The notes: generated by a model from the letters alone, not told the origin. A stretch of DNA of 64,000 nucleotides from Mesoplasma syrphidae (GCF_002843565.1 NZ_CP025257.1:434001-498000); one strand, 5' to 3'; counted from the stretch's first letter, positions 45,620 to 56,533 are shown. Program-made: numbers and translations.

Positions 45620-45644
45620 TGATATAATCATATAGAATTATAAT
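45620..45644 (+). promoter_or_regulatory. ldh promoter with extended -10
   Basis: TGATATAAT (45620-45628) is a perfect extended -10, 33 bases before ldh; a second TATAAT occurs at 45639-45644. No good -35 is seen, common when the TG extension is present. Confidence 0.65.
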
Positions 45645-45660
45645 TTAAGGAGAGAAAAAT

Positions 45661-46617
45661 ATGAAAAAGACATCAAATAAAGTTGTTTTAATTGGAGCTG
45701 GAGCTGTTGGAACATCATTTATGTATTCAGCAATCAACCAAGGAATTGCATCAGACTATGTATTAATCGATGCTTTCCCTCAAGCAGCCCAAGGAAATGC
45801 GCTTGACTTAGCTGATACAATGGCTGTTTTACCAGTGCCATTTACATCAATTAAAGCTGGAGATTACTCTGATTGTGGAGACGCAGATGTAATCGTTATA
45901 ACTGCTGGACGTCCACAAAAAGAAGGGGAAACTAGATTAGAAATGGTTGCTGGAAATGCTGTAATCATGAAATCAATTGCCGAAGAAGTTAAAAAATCAG
46001 GATTTAAAGGAATTACGGTTATAGCTTCAAATCCAGTTGACGTTTTAACATTGGTATACCAAGAAGTTACAGGATTTGATCAACACAAAGTTATCGGATC
46101 AGGAACTACTTTAGATTCAGCTCGTTTAAGAAGATTATTAGCTGATAAATTGAATGTTGGAGCAGAATCAGTTGATGCTTTCTTAGCTGGAGAACATGGA
46201 GATTCATCAGTTGCTGTTTGATCACATGCCTCAGTTATGGGACAACCAATCAGCAAATATATAGCTGATGGAACAATTACTCAAGCCGATTTAGATCAAA
46301 TTAGAGAAGAAGCTGTTCATATGGCTTACAAAATTATTGAATTAAAACGTGCTACATTTTACGGAATTGGAGTATGTTTAGCAAAAATTGTTAAAGCAGT
46401 TTTAAGAAATGAGCGTACAACTTTAATGGTTGGAGCCAAATTAAATGGTGAGTATGGAAATAAGGACTTATTTACTGGAGTTCCTGCAATAATAGGTCAA
46501 AATGGTTGAGAAGCAATTATTGAATGAAATTTAACAGAAAATGAACAAAACTTGTTTAACCAATCATGTGCTACATTATCAACAACAATTGCTAAAGCTA
46601 GAGAAGCAATTAAATAG
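45661..46617 (+). CDS. ldh: L-lactate dehydrogenase
   Basis: A 318-residue NAD-dependent enzyme reducing pyruvate to lactate, recycling NADH from glycolysis. The Rossmann motif GAGAVGTSF is at the N terminus, VITAGRPQKEGETR forms the active-site loop with the substrate Arg, ASNPVDVLT follows, and GEHGDSS carries the catalytic His179. Gln-type substrate loop (QKEGETR) favours LDH over malate dehydrogenase. SD AAGGAGAG. Monocistronic between two terminators. Trp codons are TGA. Confidence 0.95.
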
Positions 46618-46637
46618 GATTATTAATTAAAAAATAT

Positions 46638-46666
46638 TAAAAAAGGTGCTTTTAGCACTTTTTTTA
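46638..46666 (+). terminator. rho-independent terminator after ldh
   Basis: AAAAGGTGC and GCACTTTTTT form a short stem around TTTTA, with a T tract. Confidence 0.85.
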
Positions 46667-46732
46667 TTGATTTTGAAAATTGTTATTTTTGAATAGGTTA
46701 TAATTATTACAAATTATTAAGAAGAGGTTGTT

Positions 46733-48043
46733 ATGAAAATAAAGATCAGAGATCATATGGACACAAAAATGCTGAACAAAATTCAAGATTATGTTGTTAA
46801 TCTTAATTTGGATGCCGATTCTGTAATGTCAATTATGGCTAAGGAGTTTTATCATTTTGATGATGCGACACTTTTAGAAGCTAAGAAATTTGTAATGTAT
46901 TTGATATGGTTACATGATAATAATAAAAGTTTGAAAGATGCTTTTGATAACTTTGTTGAGCGTTTGGAGCTACTAGAACGCCAAAAAGAACGTGAACATG
47001 CTCGTGCACAAAGAGGGCGACCAGACTTTGAAAAACAGCGTCTACAAATTGAAGAGCGTCGTCGTGAGCAGCAACGAATTGATCGTTATGCAACATTGGC
47101 TCGCCAGCAACGTGAACGTGAAGAAGCTAAAAAACTGGAAAATGATGCTAATAATTTGACTGATATAGAAATTACTAGAAGTGAAGAAAAAGATGAAACT
47201 TTTGTGGTTCAAGCTGATAAAACGGTAGAATATATTAAGCTTTTAGCTGAGGAAGTTGATTATGAAAAAACTTTAGATTTTAGCGCTCGTAAAGAAATTT
47301 TTGATCAAGCACTTAAAAATGTTGACAATACTCAATCAATAATTAATGAAACTAGATTAGAAACAATTATTGATGAGATTACTATAAATAACGATTATGG
47401 TGTTGATGATGATGAAAATCATTTAACTTTAGACGAAGTTTTAAACTCAACTTTTGGAGAAGATTTGGATCAAACTTTGGACAATAGTACTCACAGTTTA
47501 GATGCCGAATTAGTTTTTAATCAACATGAAGATACTCGAACAATGGGAATTGATGATTTAGATTTGGAATCAATTAACTTTGAAGAGGTAGAAGACTTAA
47601 AAACATTTATCAGTAAAAATTATACAAATTCCACAATTAGCAGTACTGATTACGTGTTATCAAATAATGAAAATTTAAGTCGCGTAACTCCTGCTGAAAT
47701 TGCTAAAACAATTAATGATATTTTTAAAGATGAAAATCATGTTGACGAAAAGACATTGACTAATTATCTTGATCAAGACTACGATAGTGAAGAAGAGCTT
47801 ACAAGAACGATTATTGAAGCTTTGGATGACGAAGAAATTCTAAACACTTTAATTGCTGATAATGATGATACATTAATAAAATTTGAAGATATTACAGAAG
47901 CAAATACTCAGGAAGCAATTGAATTTCTGGCAAACTTTGAAAATAAGTATGGAACAATTCCTTTAGAGGACAATACAATTTTAGAAGATGAAATTGAAGA
48001 AGAAACAATGGGAATTTTTAACAGTCTTTATAAAGAAAAATAA
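46733..48043 (+). CDS. unknown acidic coiled-coil protein, 436 aa
   Basis: A 436-residue protein with SD AGAGG before ATG 46733. Residues 1-85 look like a small helical domain; 85-145 form an Arg/Gln/Glu-rich helix (RQKEREHARAQRG, EERRREQQRI) that is strongly charged and probably coiled coil; the remaining 290 residues are acidic (many Asp and Glu) with a repetitive helical look, for example LDEVLNSTFGEDLD and similar segments. No TGA codon, one TGG. Such proteins occur in Mollicutes as cytoskeletal or scaffolding candidates; family unknown. A TATAAT lies at 46699-46704. Confidence 0.75.
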   Translation: MKIKIRDHMDTKMLNKIQDYVVNLNLDADSVMSIMAKEFYHFDDATLLEAKKFVMYLIWLHDNNKSLKDAFDNFVERLELLERQKEREHARAQRGRPDFEKQRLQIEERRREQQRIDRYATLARQQREREEAKKLENDANNLTDIEITRSEEKDETFVVQADKTVEYIKLLAEEVDYEKTLDFSARKEIFDQALKNVDNTQSIINETRLETIIDEITINNDYGVDDDENHLTLDEVLNSTFGEDLDQTLDNSTHSLDAELVFNQHEDTRTMGIDDLDLESINFEEVEDLKTFISKNYTNSTISSTDYVLSNNENLSRVTPAEIAKTINDIFKDENHVDEKTLTNYLDQDYDSEEELTRTIIEALDDEEILNTLIADNDDTLIKFEDITEANTQEAIEFLANFENKYGTIPLEDNTILEDEIEEETMGIFNSLYKEK

Positions 48044-48165
48044 AATTAGCTACTTGCAAAACCTTAATTTAAAAAAATGATGTTTTTTATTAGAAATCTT
48101 GTAAATAAATTTGCAAATTTGTCTTAAATTAGGGTATTATTATATTGAATTGGAGTTGAATACAT

Positions 48166-48330
48166 ATGGCAAGTGTTATCGTACACGAAGGAGAACCAAT
48201 TGAAAAAGCGTTAAAACGTTTTCAAAAGGTAGCATCAGTTAATAAAGCTGAAGCAAGAAAACGTGAATACCACTTAAGTAAAAAAGAAAAACGAATTTAC
48301 AAACAAAAGCAAAACCGTAAATTTAAATAA
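48166..48330 (+). CDS. rpsU: 30S ribosomal protein S21
   Basis: A 54-residue basic protein matching bacterial S21: VIVHEGEPIEKALKRFQK at the N terminus, then EARKREY and a Lys-rich tail. S21 sits near the anti-SD region of the 30S subunit. SD TTGGAG before ATG 48166. A promoter-like pair TTGTCT (48119-48124) and TATATT (48141-48146) at spacing 16 lies upstream, and a terminator follows at once. Confidence 0.93.
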   Translation: MASVIVHEGEPIEKALKRFQKVASVNKAEARKREYHLSKKEKRIYKQKQNRKFK

Positions 48331-48352
48331 TTTTACTAAGATTCACGACTGT

Positions 48353-48388
48353 TAAATGAACCATTAATAAAGGGTTCATTTTTTTATT
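48353..48388 (+). terminator. rho-independent terminator after rpsU
   Basis: AAATGAACC pairs with GGTTCATTT, followed by a T tract; it lies 23 bases after the rpsU stop. Confidence 0.85.
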
Positions 48389-48415
48389 TTCTTCTAATAC
48401 TTATTGGGAGGTGTT

Positions 48416-48970
48416 ATGAGAAATTATATAATTGGCACAGTTAAGATAGTTCAATATAACCAGGTTACAATCGAAGTTAATTCTTATGGAGAAAACTTTT
48501 TCATTCTTGAAAAAGAAAGGCCATTTTTGATTATCAACACTGAAATTAAATTATATACTGCAACATATAAAACTGAGTTTGAGGATCTAGAATTTGGGTT
48601 TGTAAACTATGAAATTTATGGTTTATTTAAAAATCTTATCAAGATTAAAACTGTCGGCTATAAGACAGCTCTTCAGCTTTTAGAAACATATGAAGTATTA
48701 GATCTTTTGGATATTATCCAAAATGGAGATCTTGATAAAATTATGATAATTAAAGGCATCGGAAATTTTACGGCCAAGTTAATCATCGAAATTCTGCAGA
48801 AACAGTATTTTAATTTTAAATTAACTAATAAAAAGGAGAAGTTATTAGTTTCATTACAAAAATTAGGATTCAAATCTAAAGAAATATACCAAGTTTTGCG
48901 AAAATTAGATGATTCATTAACTTTTGAAAAAATGGTAGAAAAGGCTGTTTTAAATATTGGTCAACAATAA
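48416..48970 (+). CDS. ruvA: Holliday junction DNA helicase subunit RuvA
   Basis: A 184-residue junction-binding protein. The N-terminal OB fold (residues 1-62) leads into two helix-hairpin-helix motifs (KTVGYKTALQLL and IKGIGNFTAKLIIEI), then a C-terminal domain III that contacts RuvB. Start ATG 48416 has a GGGAGGTG SD; the in-frame TTG 48404 lies before the SD and is not used. RuvB follows with overlapping reading frames, giving the classic ruvAB operon. Confidence 0.88.
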   Translation: MRNYIIGTVKIVQYNQVTIEVNSYGENFFILEKERPFLIINTEIKLYTATYKTEFEDLEFGFVNYEIYGLFKNLIKIKTVGYKTALQLLETYEVLDLLDIIQNGDLDKIMIIKGIGNFTAKLIIEILQKQYFNFKLTNKKEKLLVSLQKLGFKSKEIYQVLRKLDDSLTFEKMVEKAVLNIGQQ

Positions 48971-49913
48971 TTTTAGACCCAACTCTTGAAACGAGTTTTT
49001 GGGACAATCTCAAATTATATCAAATTTAAAAATATATGTTGAATCTGCGAGGCAACAAAATAAGACTCTGGATCATTTGTTGATACACGGTTCTAGTGGA
49101 ATGGGAAAAACATCTCTGGCGTTCCTAATTTCAAAAGTTATGAAATCAAAATTACATATTTTAAATGGACCAAGTATTCAAAAGCCAAGTGATCTAATTG
49201 CTGTTTTAAGTGCTCTTAAACCAAGCGACATTTTGTTTATTGACGAAGTGCATGCGATATCTAAAGAAATCCTAGAAATTTTATACCCTGTTTTAGAAGA
49301 TAATAAAATGAACCTTGTCATTGGAAAAGATTATAATTCTAAAATTATAAATGTATCGTTACCTGAATTTACAATTATTTGTGCAACAACTGAAATCTAT
49401 AAATTATCATATCCATTGTTGAACCGGTTTCCTATTCACTTTCAAATTATGGATTATTCGTTATCAGAAATGTCTCAAATTATCAAAAATGCATCTAATC
49501 GCATCGACTTACAGTTAAGCACATCCAGCTGTGAATTTATTGCTAGTTATTGTCGAAATACTCCAAGAATCGCAATTAATTTAGTTAATCGAATAAAAGA
49601 CTACATAATAACTAAGCATGTTAATTGTACAAATATTGTCAGTTTAAAAACTATTTTTAAACAAATGGGCATATACAGCCAAGGGTTAACCAACAATGAT
49701 GTCGAATATTTGAAAATTCTGAAAGAGCATAAAACATTAGGAATTGAATCATTGGCTCAAATATTAGATGCGCCAATTGCGACAATTATTCAAAATATTG
49801 AGCCAGTACTAATAAGAGAGCAATTTGTTTTACGAACTTTAAGAGGACGTATGATTACAGACAAAGGTTTAAAGTACTTAAGTGAAATTTTTAATAAAGA
49901 AGCTGCTAATTAA
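48957..49913 (+). CDS. ruvB: Holliday junction branch migration ATPase RuvB, TTG start
   Basis: A 318-residue AAA+ motor. The N-terminal FRPNSWNEFLGQ matches RuvB (R/LRP..F.EFIGQ), so the gene must begin before it; the only usable codon between the upstream in-frame TAA (48951) and this block is TTG 48957 (ATA 48954 is less likely), inside ruvA. The Trp in the block is TGA. Walker A GSSGMGKT (residues 45-52), Walker B FIDEVH, sensor 1 CATTE and the C-terminal winged helix LRTLRGRMITDKG follow. No SD is seen; translation is probably coupled to ruvA termination 11 bases on. Its last codons form half of a terminator palindrome. Confidence 0.88.
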
Positions 49914-49926
49914 TTAGCAGCTTCTT
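49897..49926. terminator. 30-base perfect palindrome serving as convergent terminator
   Basis: AAGAAGCTGCTAA and its complement are joined by TTAA to form a perfect inverted repeat. It contains the last codons and stop codons of both ruvB (plus) and the minus-strand gene at 49910, so both proteins end in Glu-Ala-Ala-Asn. Confidence 0.85.
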
Positions 49927-50722
49927 CAATTTTTTCATAAATTTTCTTACACATTGATACTAAAACTACCAAACTATTAACAGTGTTAGTTATTGATACA
50001 TATTTTTCAACATCTTGCTTGAAATTTGAATCTTTTAAAGATTCCAAACCCCCCGTTAAATTACCAAAATCACCTAAAAAATTTGGCTCTTTAAATTCTG
50101 TAAAATATTCTTTAATGGTCTCAGCAGCGTGCATTTTAATATCTCAGCCTTTGGCTGTTTGAATTGTTGTAAAATTTGGAGATACTTTTTCAGCATCATT
50201 AGGGTTATTAGTTAAAAAGACTCTTAACTGCTCTAAATCTTCTGTTAGTAAGCTGCTCAACAGGTAATTAACATCTTCAAGATCAAGTGTTGCTAAATTT
50301 TCTTGATCTCCCAGTTTGGGAATAATTGATTGAATTTTTTCAATCTGCTGAGCTTGAATTTTAAATTCTGAACCAAATTGAAGCTTTAAGATTGATTTAG
50401 TCATTCCATTAGTACCTGCACCTTGACTCATTATTCCTGCTAAAAAGTTTGCACCATCGGAAAATAGTTTTGATGAGTCAACACTATTTAATTTTAAATA
50501 CGTCAATAACTCATCAGTGTCGCGAATTACTCCAAGATCACTATTAATTTCTCCTAAAAATAAATCAATATCAACTTCACTAGGAATAAAAGTCGATAAC
50601 ATAGGATTGGTATTTGTCAAAGCAGCATTAGCAAAATCTCGCTTAATCGCCAAACCCTTTTCAAATAGCTTTGCAGCTGTTATTTCGATTATCTGACTAT
50701 TAATAAATTCTTTAAAATTCAT
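49910..50722 (-). CDS. unknown helical protein, 270 aa
   Basis: Read on the minus strand with UGA as Trp (plus TCA 50144-50146), this is one frame of 270 residues from ATG 50722 to TAA 49910. SD AAAAGGAA is present. It is helical with no signal peptide, mixed charge, and a Gly/Asn-rich stretch near residue 85-100. It converges on ruvB through the palindrome above. No domain recognised; the standard code would split it into two pieces, so it could be missed. Confidence 0.7.
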
Positions 50723-50856
50723 AAAAATTCCTTTTCTAACGGTTTTTTGTTGATTAGCCGCTTTTATTTATATAATTATATTATATCAATTGAATATATT
50801 TAAATAAATAAAACCTTATTTTGATACTATTATATAAAGAAAAGTCGGGATGATTA

Positions 50857-51789
50857 ATGAAGTATAAGGCAATTAAAAAACAAGAAGATCGATATTACAT
50901 TAATGAATATCAATTTTTTTATGTCGATAAAGAAGAAATGAAGGCAAGAATGAGTGAAATTCAATTTCCAGCAATTGTTATGGATACAGAATTTTTTAAC
51001 CGCTCTCATGAATCTTATGACTATGATGAAAAAGCTTTTCCACGTCTTTATGATGAAGAACAAAAAGATTTGGTTTATGTTTTACAATATTCGTTTGCCA
51101 AAAACTTTAAAGAAATTCACAATCGACAAAATTCTAAGGCAATTAAATCAATGACAATTAAGCGTAGTTTTAAAGACTCCGAATACAGCTTTGAAGCCCA
51201 ATATGATTCAACAGTTAAAAGTTTTATAAATATGTGCATTAATAAAAATATTAAGACATTGGTTTTTGCAGGTAAAGAAAATGATGCTCGAATTTTAAAA
51301 TCATGAATTAATAAAAATAAAGCATTACTAAATAACAAGCGTAGTGATCTTTTTGTTATAAATCATAAAACTAAAGAATACGATGTTAACGCTTTTGATA
51401 TTTACAATGTTTTAAGTCAAAATATGTCATTTTCAAATTTTGATAAACAGGGATCACAATTTTATGAGCCAAAAAATTTGAAACCTGGCAAAAAAGGTGA
51501 GAATACTTTAGCTTTACCAAGCCTAAAAAAGTTTTTTGATTATATGCAAACTATTTATCCAAATAATCAATTTGAAGAGGAAGAAGATATTTACAATTTA
51601 TGTGTCAGCGCTTTAAGATTTTTTTCTTATAAAGAATCAAATTTTAAAGACTACTTAAAGTGAAACAAGGATGTTAAAAGGGCAAAAACTCACTGTTATA
51701 ACGATGTTCTAAAGCTTTTATATTTGATTGATTTCTTATATGTTTTCATGTTTTATGATGATTCAGAGAATAAGTATATTAAAAAATAG
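50857..51789 (+). CDS. DEDD-exonuclease-like protein (candidate), 310 aa
   Basis: A 310-residue protein. The segment AIVMDTEFF (Asp43, Glu45) looks like Exo I of DEDD 3'-5' exonucleases; KTLVFAGKENDARILKSW resembles Exo II with its central Asp, and THCYNDVLKLLYLI near the end resembles Exo III (D with a nearby His/Tyr). The order and spacing fit the fold, but the motifs are degenerate, so this is an inference. Two TGA Trp codons. No strong SD (GGGATGATTA precedes ATG). YqeH follows 15 bases after. Confidence 0.55.
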
Positions 51790-51804
51790 AGGGAGTACTA
51801 GACG

Positions 51805-52896
51805 ATGAAAAAATGTATTGGATGTGGAATTTGCTTACAAACAACAATATCAAATAAGCCAGGATTTACTAACAAACTCGAAAATGATTATTGCTTGAGA
51901 TGCTTTAGAATTAAAAACTATAATGACCTAATTGATCAAGAACTTGATCAAGAAACTTTTATAGCTAATATCAAAAATATTGTTCATAATGATAAGGATC
52001 CAATTTTTTATTATATTTTGGATATCTTTGACTTAGAAGGCACTAGAATGTTGGAAATTGAAAATTTAATTGCCAACAAAACAGTAGTAATTGTGATTAA
52101 TAAAATCGATTTAATTCCTAAATCAGTTAAGCTATCGAAAATAAGAAAGTATGTAACTAAAATGTTTGCAAGTTCAAAATTGGCAAATGCAAAAATTATT
52201 TTAACTGCTAGTGATAATCAAAAACTAATTTTGCCATTTTTGAATATTGTTCTGAAATCCTTTCAAAATCAGTACTTTATTGGAGCTTCAAATGTGGGGA
52301 AATCTTCATTAATTAATGCTTTAATGAAAGCTAACAATTTAGTTCCCAAAATTTTGGAATCTAGGTACTTCAATACTACATTAGAATTAATTGATATTAA
52401 TCTAGATTCAGGCGTAAAAATTATTGATACTCCTGGAATTGCTCGCAATAATTCAATTGCTCATATCATGAATCAAAAAGATTGACAATATTGCTATTTT
52501 AAAAAAGAGCTTCGTCAGTATACCTTTCAATTAAATTCTGAGCAGGCCATGTTTTTTTCAGGTTTAGCATGATTTACTTTTATAAGCGAAACTAAAATTA
52601 GGCAAAATTTCCATATCTATGTTAATAAAGAAATTTTGTTGCACAGAACAAAGCAAAACAATGCTGCAAATTATTTTACAAAGAATAAGGAATTGTTAAT
52701 TACACCAACTGTTATTGACGAGGGCCAGGAATACCATTTTAAATTTGAAAAAAGTGACATCGGAAAAGAGTTTGATATATCAATTTCAGGATTGGGTTGA
52801 ATTAACTTTATTGTTCAATCTGAGCAAGAAATCACTTTTATTATTCCTTTAAAGAATCAAAAAACTTTAATATCTTTGAGAGAACCTATTATTTAA
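51805..52896 (+). CDS. yqeH: ribosome biogenesis GTPase YqeH
   Basis: A 363-residue circularly permuted GTPase for 30S subunit assembly. It starts with a zinc finger CIGCG...CLRC, then G4 NKID comes before G1 GASNVGKSS (from residue 160) and G3 DTPG (from Asp208), the permuted order typical of YqeH. A beta-rich C-terminal region follows. SD GAGGGAG before ATG 51805. Trp codons are TGA. Ends at TAA 52894-52896. Confidence 0.92.
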
Positions 52897-52990
52897 TGAG
52901 TTCTTTTATTTTATTTGAAATAGATGGTAGTTTAAAAGTGCTAAATATTTTATAATTAATGTAAGAAATTTAAACGGAAAGAGTGTGTTT

Positions 52991-53950
52991 ATGAGAAAAA
53001 TTTTGGGAATTGATTTAGGTGGAACAAGTGCTAAAGTTGGAATTGTTAATCAATTTGGGGAACTTGAAACATCATTTATTGTTAAAAATGACAAGAGCAA
53101 TTTGCTAGAAAATTTAGCTAAGAAAACAATCAACAAAATTGAACAATTGGGATACAACTATGATATAGATATTGAAAGAATTGGATTTGCTTGTCCAGGG
53201 TTTATTAATCACGAAGAAGGAATTGTTATTTTATCGGGAAATTTAAATCTGCAAAATTTTGATATTAAAACAGCAATTAAGAGTTTATTCAAAAAACAGG
53301 AAGTTTATATTTTAAATGATGTTAATGCTGCAGCTTTAGGAGAATATTGAACTGGTTCTGCATCACGTTATTCATCAGGAATTTTTTATTGATTGGGAAC
53401 CGGAATTGGTGGGGCTATTGTTAGCGAAAATAAATTATTGTCTGGGGAACATGGCTTTGCTGGAGAATTTGGCCATGGTGGAAAGATGCAAACCTTATTT
53501 AAATGTAACTGCGGTTTAAATTATTGTATTGAAAGAACTTGTTCAGCTGTTTCTTTTGGAAAAACATTTACAAAATTGGTTGCCGATAATAACTTAACAA
53601 GTATTGCAAAATTGTTTAAAAATCCAAATGACATTACAATGGAAGAAATATCAAAAGTATACAAGGAAAATAATAAACCTCAAGAAATTAGAGTTTTGAT
53701 TGAAGAAATTTATCGACCATTGTTCAATCATATGGCAATTATGATTCAAGCTTTAGATCCTGCCCTTGTTGTCATCGGAGGTGGTGGTTCTGGAATGGGA
53801 ACGGATTTATTGGAAATTATTGAGGAAAATGTTAAACCATTAATCGTGAAAATTATTAGGGATCAAATTACTTTTGATTTGGCGTCATTAGAAAATTGTT
53901 CGGGAATTATTGGAGCAGCTTATTATGCAATTAATAACTGAGACTACTAA
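52991..53950 (+). CDS. glcK: ROK-family glucokinase
   Basis: A 319-residue sugar kinase. The phosphate-binding GIDLGGTSAKVGIV opens the protein; GTGIGGAIV, the ROK zinc site CNCGLNYCIE near residue 175, and GGGGSGMG of the adenosine site follow. It phosphorylates glucose released by the GH31 glucosidase or similar. Start ATG 52991 was preferred over GTG 52985 two codons upstream because of SD spacing. Its TAA shares the A with the ATG of the next gene (TAATG). A TATAAT at 52951-52956 is the likely -10. Confidence 0.88.
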
Positions 53951-54210
53951 TGAGAAATAATATTGAGATGCTATCTTTTCAAGAATTAATCTTGGAAATT
54001 AACCGTTTGGTTGCAATTAAAAAAACTCGTGCTTTATCAGTTGAAGAAGAAGAAATGCGTAGTTTGTTGCGTACACGTTATATTGAACTTTATAAACGTA
54101 ATTTAGAGCATCAACTTCAATCAATTAAAGTTGTTAATGAAAATGGCGAAGATATCACACCAAAAAAAATAAAAGATCTAAAAAAACAAGGAGATACTAA
54201 TGAAAAATAA
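53950..54210 (+). CDS. DUF896 (YnzC-like) protein
   Basis: An 86-residue protein with the DUF896 pattern: EMLSFQELILEINRLVA, then LSVEEEEMRSLLR and the C-terminal KVVNENGEDITPKKIKDLKK. Two helices form a hairpin in known structures. In Bacillus the related YnzC is linked to the SOS regulon; here it is translationally coupled to glucokinase (TAATG) and overlaps the transketolase start by 11 bases. The function is not established. Confidence 0.85.
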   Translation: MRNNIEMLSFQELILEINRLVAIKKTRALSVEEEEMRSLLRTRYIELYKRNLEHQLQSIKVVNENGEDITPKKIKDLKKQGDTNEK

Positions 54211-56176
54211 TATTGGAAATGACAATTTAAATGCATTAAGAATATTGGGAGTTGAAGCTGTTAATAAAGCCAATTCAGGGCACCCAGGGATTGTTTTGGG
54301 AGCTGCTCCAATGGTATTTACTTTATTTACTAAAATTATGAAGCAGAATCCACAAAATCCTAAATGATTTGACCGTGATCGCTTCGTTTTGTCAGCTGGA
54401 CACGGAAGTGCTTTATTATATTCAGCGTTACATTTATCGGGATACGATTTATCAATTAAAGATTTAAAAAAGTTTCGCCAATGAGGAAGTTTAACTCCAG
54501 GACATCCAGAATCAATAATTACAACTGGTGTTGAAGTTACAACTGGACCTTTGGGACAAGGAATTGGAATGGGTGTTGGAATGGCTTTAGCTGAAGCATT
54601 TTTGGCAAATAAGTTTAACAAACCTGGATATGATATTATTAATCATTTTACTTATGTTTTATGTGGTGATGGAGATTTGCAAGAAGGAGTTGCTCAAGAA
54701 GCAATCTCATTTGCTGGCAAAAATCAGCTAAATAAATTAATTTTGTTGCATGATTCAAATGATATTCAACTAGACGATGAAGTTGCAAAAGCTCAGGCCG
54801 AAAACTTAAAACTAAGATTTAGGTCAGCTAATTGAAATACTCTTCGAGTAGAAAACGGAGAAGATTTGAAATCTTTGGAAAAAGCGCTTAAGAAAGCTAA
54901 GAGTTCTTCAAAACCAACTTACATTGAAGTTAAAACTATAATTGGTTTAGGAGCACCAAAGGCTGCCACTAGTTCAGTTCATGGAGCACCTTTAGGAAAA
55001 GATCTTGAAACAGTTAAAAATTACTTTAGCTGATCACACAAAGACTTTGAAGTTCCACAAACTGTTATGGATTTTTGAAAAGAAAATGTCTGAACTCGCG
55101 GTCTTGAAATTAATAATTCGTGGGATGAACTTTATAAAAGCTATGCAAAGCAGTATCCAACTGAATTTGCAGAACTAGAAAAAGCTTTAAATCGAAATTG
55201 AACCTTTGATGAAGCTAAAATAATGAGTCAAATTCCATTAAAACCTCAAGCAACGAGAATTAGCTCTGGAACTATTTTTAATACATTGGTACAATCTAAT
55301 TCTACAATGTTAGGTGGAAGCGCTGATTTAGCATCATCAACAAAAATTAAAGGTCCAGATGGAAATTACGAACCTTCATTTAAGCAAGGGCGTAATATAA
55401 TGTATGGTGTTAGAGAATTTGGTATGGGAGTTATCAATAACGGAATGACTGCACATGGAGGAATTTTAGCATATGCCAGTGGTTTTTTTGTCTTTGCTGA
55501 TTATTTAAAACCAGCAATGCGATTAGCATCAATTATGAAATTGCAGCAGTTATATATTTTTACTCATGATTCAGTAGCTGTTGGAGAAGATGGGCCAACA
55601 CATCAACCAATTGAGCAATTGGCAATGTTACGTTCAATTCCAAATCATACTTTAATTCGCCCAGCTGACTACTCAGAAACAGCTGCAGCTTATAAAATAG
55701 CTTTAGAAATAACAGATGGACCAACAACATTAGCATTGACCCGTCAAGACTTGCGTGAATTACCACATAAAAATGTTTTTGAAAATGTTAAAAAAGGTGC
55801 ATATATTATTGCAGATGAAAAAGATGCTACAATAACATTAATAGCCTCTGGTTCTGAGGTTGGATTAGCAATTGATGTTAAAGATTCCTTATTGAAAAAT
55901 AATATAAAGGCAAAAGTTGTTTCAATGCCGTCAACATCATTATTTGATAAACAATCATCTAAATATAAAGATTCTATTATAGATCAAAAGACTTTAAGAG
56001 TCTCAATTGAAATGGGAACTACTTGAGGTTGACATAAATATATTGGTGATTCTGGTCTAGCATTTGGAATTGATTCATTTGGGGAATCTGCGCCTGGGGA
56101 AGTTGTTATTGAAAAATTTGGGTTTAAAGTAGATAATATTACTAACCAAATATTAAAACATTTACAAAAAAAATAA
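54200..56176 (+). CDS. tkt: transketolase
   Basis: A 658-residue thiamine-diphosphate enzyme of the pentose phosphate pathway, linking sugar pools and making ribose-5-P for nucleotides. Family blocks: [47 protein letters not shown] for ThDP binding, then the Pyr-domain TRISSG, REFGMG and [17 protein letters not shown] is AAGGAG within the DUF896 gene. Several Trp are TGA (for example 54835 and 55030 region); the length fits the family. Confidence 0.94.
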
Positions 56177-56186
56177 GGAGAGAAAA

Positions 56187-56438
56187 ATGAATATATTATT
56201 GGCAACTAGCTTTTCAGCTGGAGGATTAGCAGGAATGCTAATCGGAGTTATTTTAGGAGCATTATTAGTTGGAGGAATTATTGGATTTTTTATTACAAGA
56301 ATTGTTGTTAAAAAACAATTAAAAGAAAATCCACCTATTAACGAAAAGCAAATTAGAGCTATGTACATGAGTATGGGAAGAAAACCATCTGAAGCAGACA
56401 TTAAAAAAACAATGAACGCAATGAAGCGTGGAAAATAA
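56187..56438 (+). CDS. UPF0154 family membrane protein
   Basis: An 83-residue protein with one membrane helix (about residues 13-42, with a Gly-rich GLAGMLIGVILGALLVGGIIG zipper split here as GLAGMLIG and GALLVGGIIG) and a basic cytoplasmic tail NEKQIRAMYMSMGRKPSEADI typical of YneF/UPF0154, found throughout Mollicutes. SD TAAGGAGAG directly after transketolase. Function not known. Confidence 0.87.
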   Translation: MNILLATSFSAGGLAGMLIGVILGALLVGGIIGFFITRIVVKKQLKENPPINEKQIRAMYMSMGRKPSEADIKKTMNAMKRGK

Positions 56439-56451
56439 AATTGTTTGGGCA

Positions 56452-56490
56452 ATAAAAAGAGATTCATGTAAATGATTCTCTTTTTATTTA
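56452..56490 (+). terminator. rho-independent terminator after the transketolase operon
   Basis: AAAAAGAGA and TCTCTTTTT form a nine-base outer stem, with an inner TCAT/ATGA pair past one mismatch, followed by T residues. Confidence 0.75.
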
Positions 56491-56533
56491 TAATTATATT
56501 TATATTATTGCAAATGAAAGAAGGTAACAAGTA

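Noticed and set aside
48404-48416. TTG 48404 as start of ruvA
   Set aside because: It lies before the GGGAGGTG ribosome-binding site; ATG 48416 has the right spacing.
52985-52991. GTG 52985 as start of glucokinase
   Set aside because: ATG 52991 fits the SD spacing and the ROK N terminus better.
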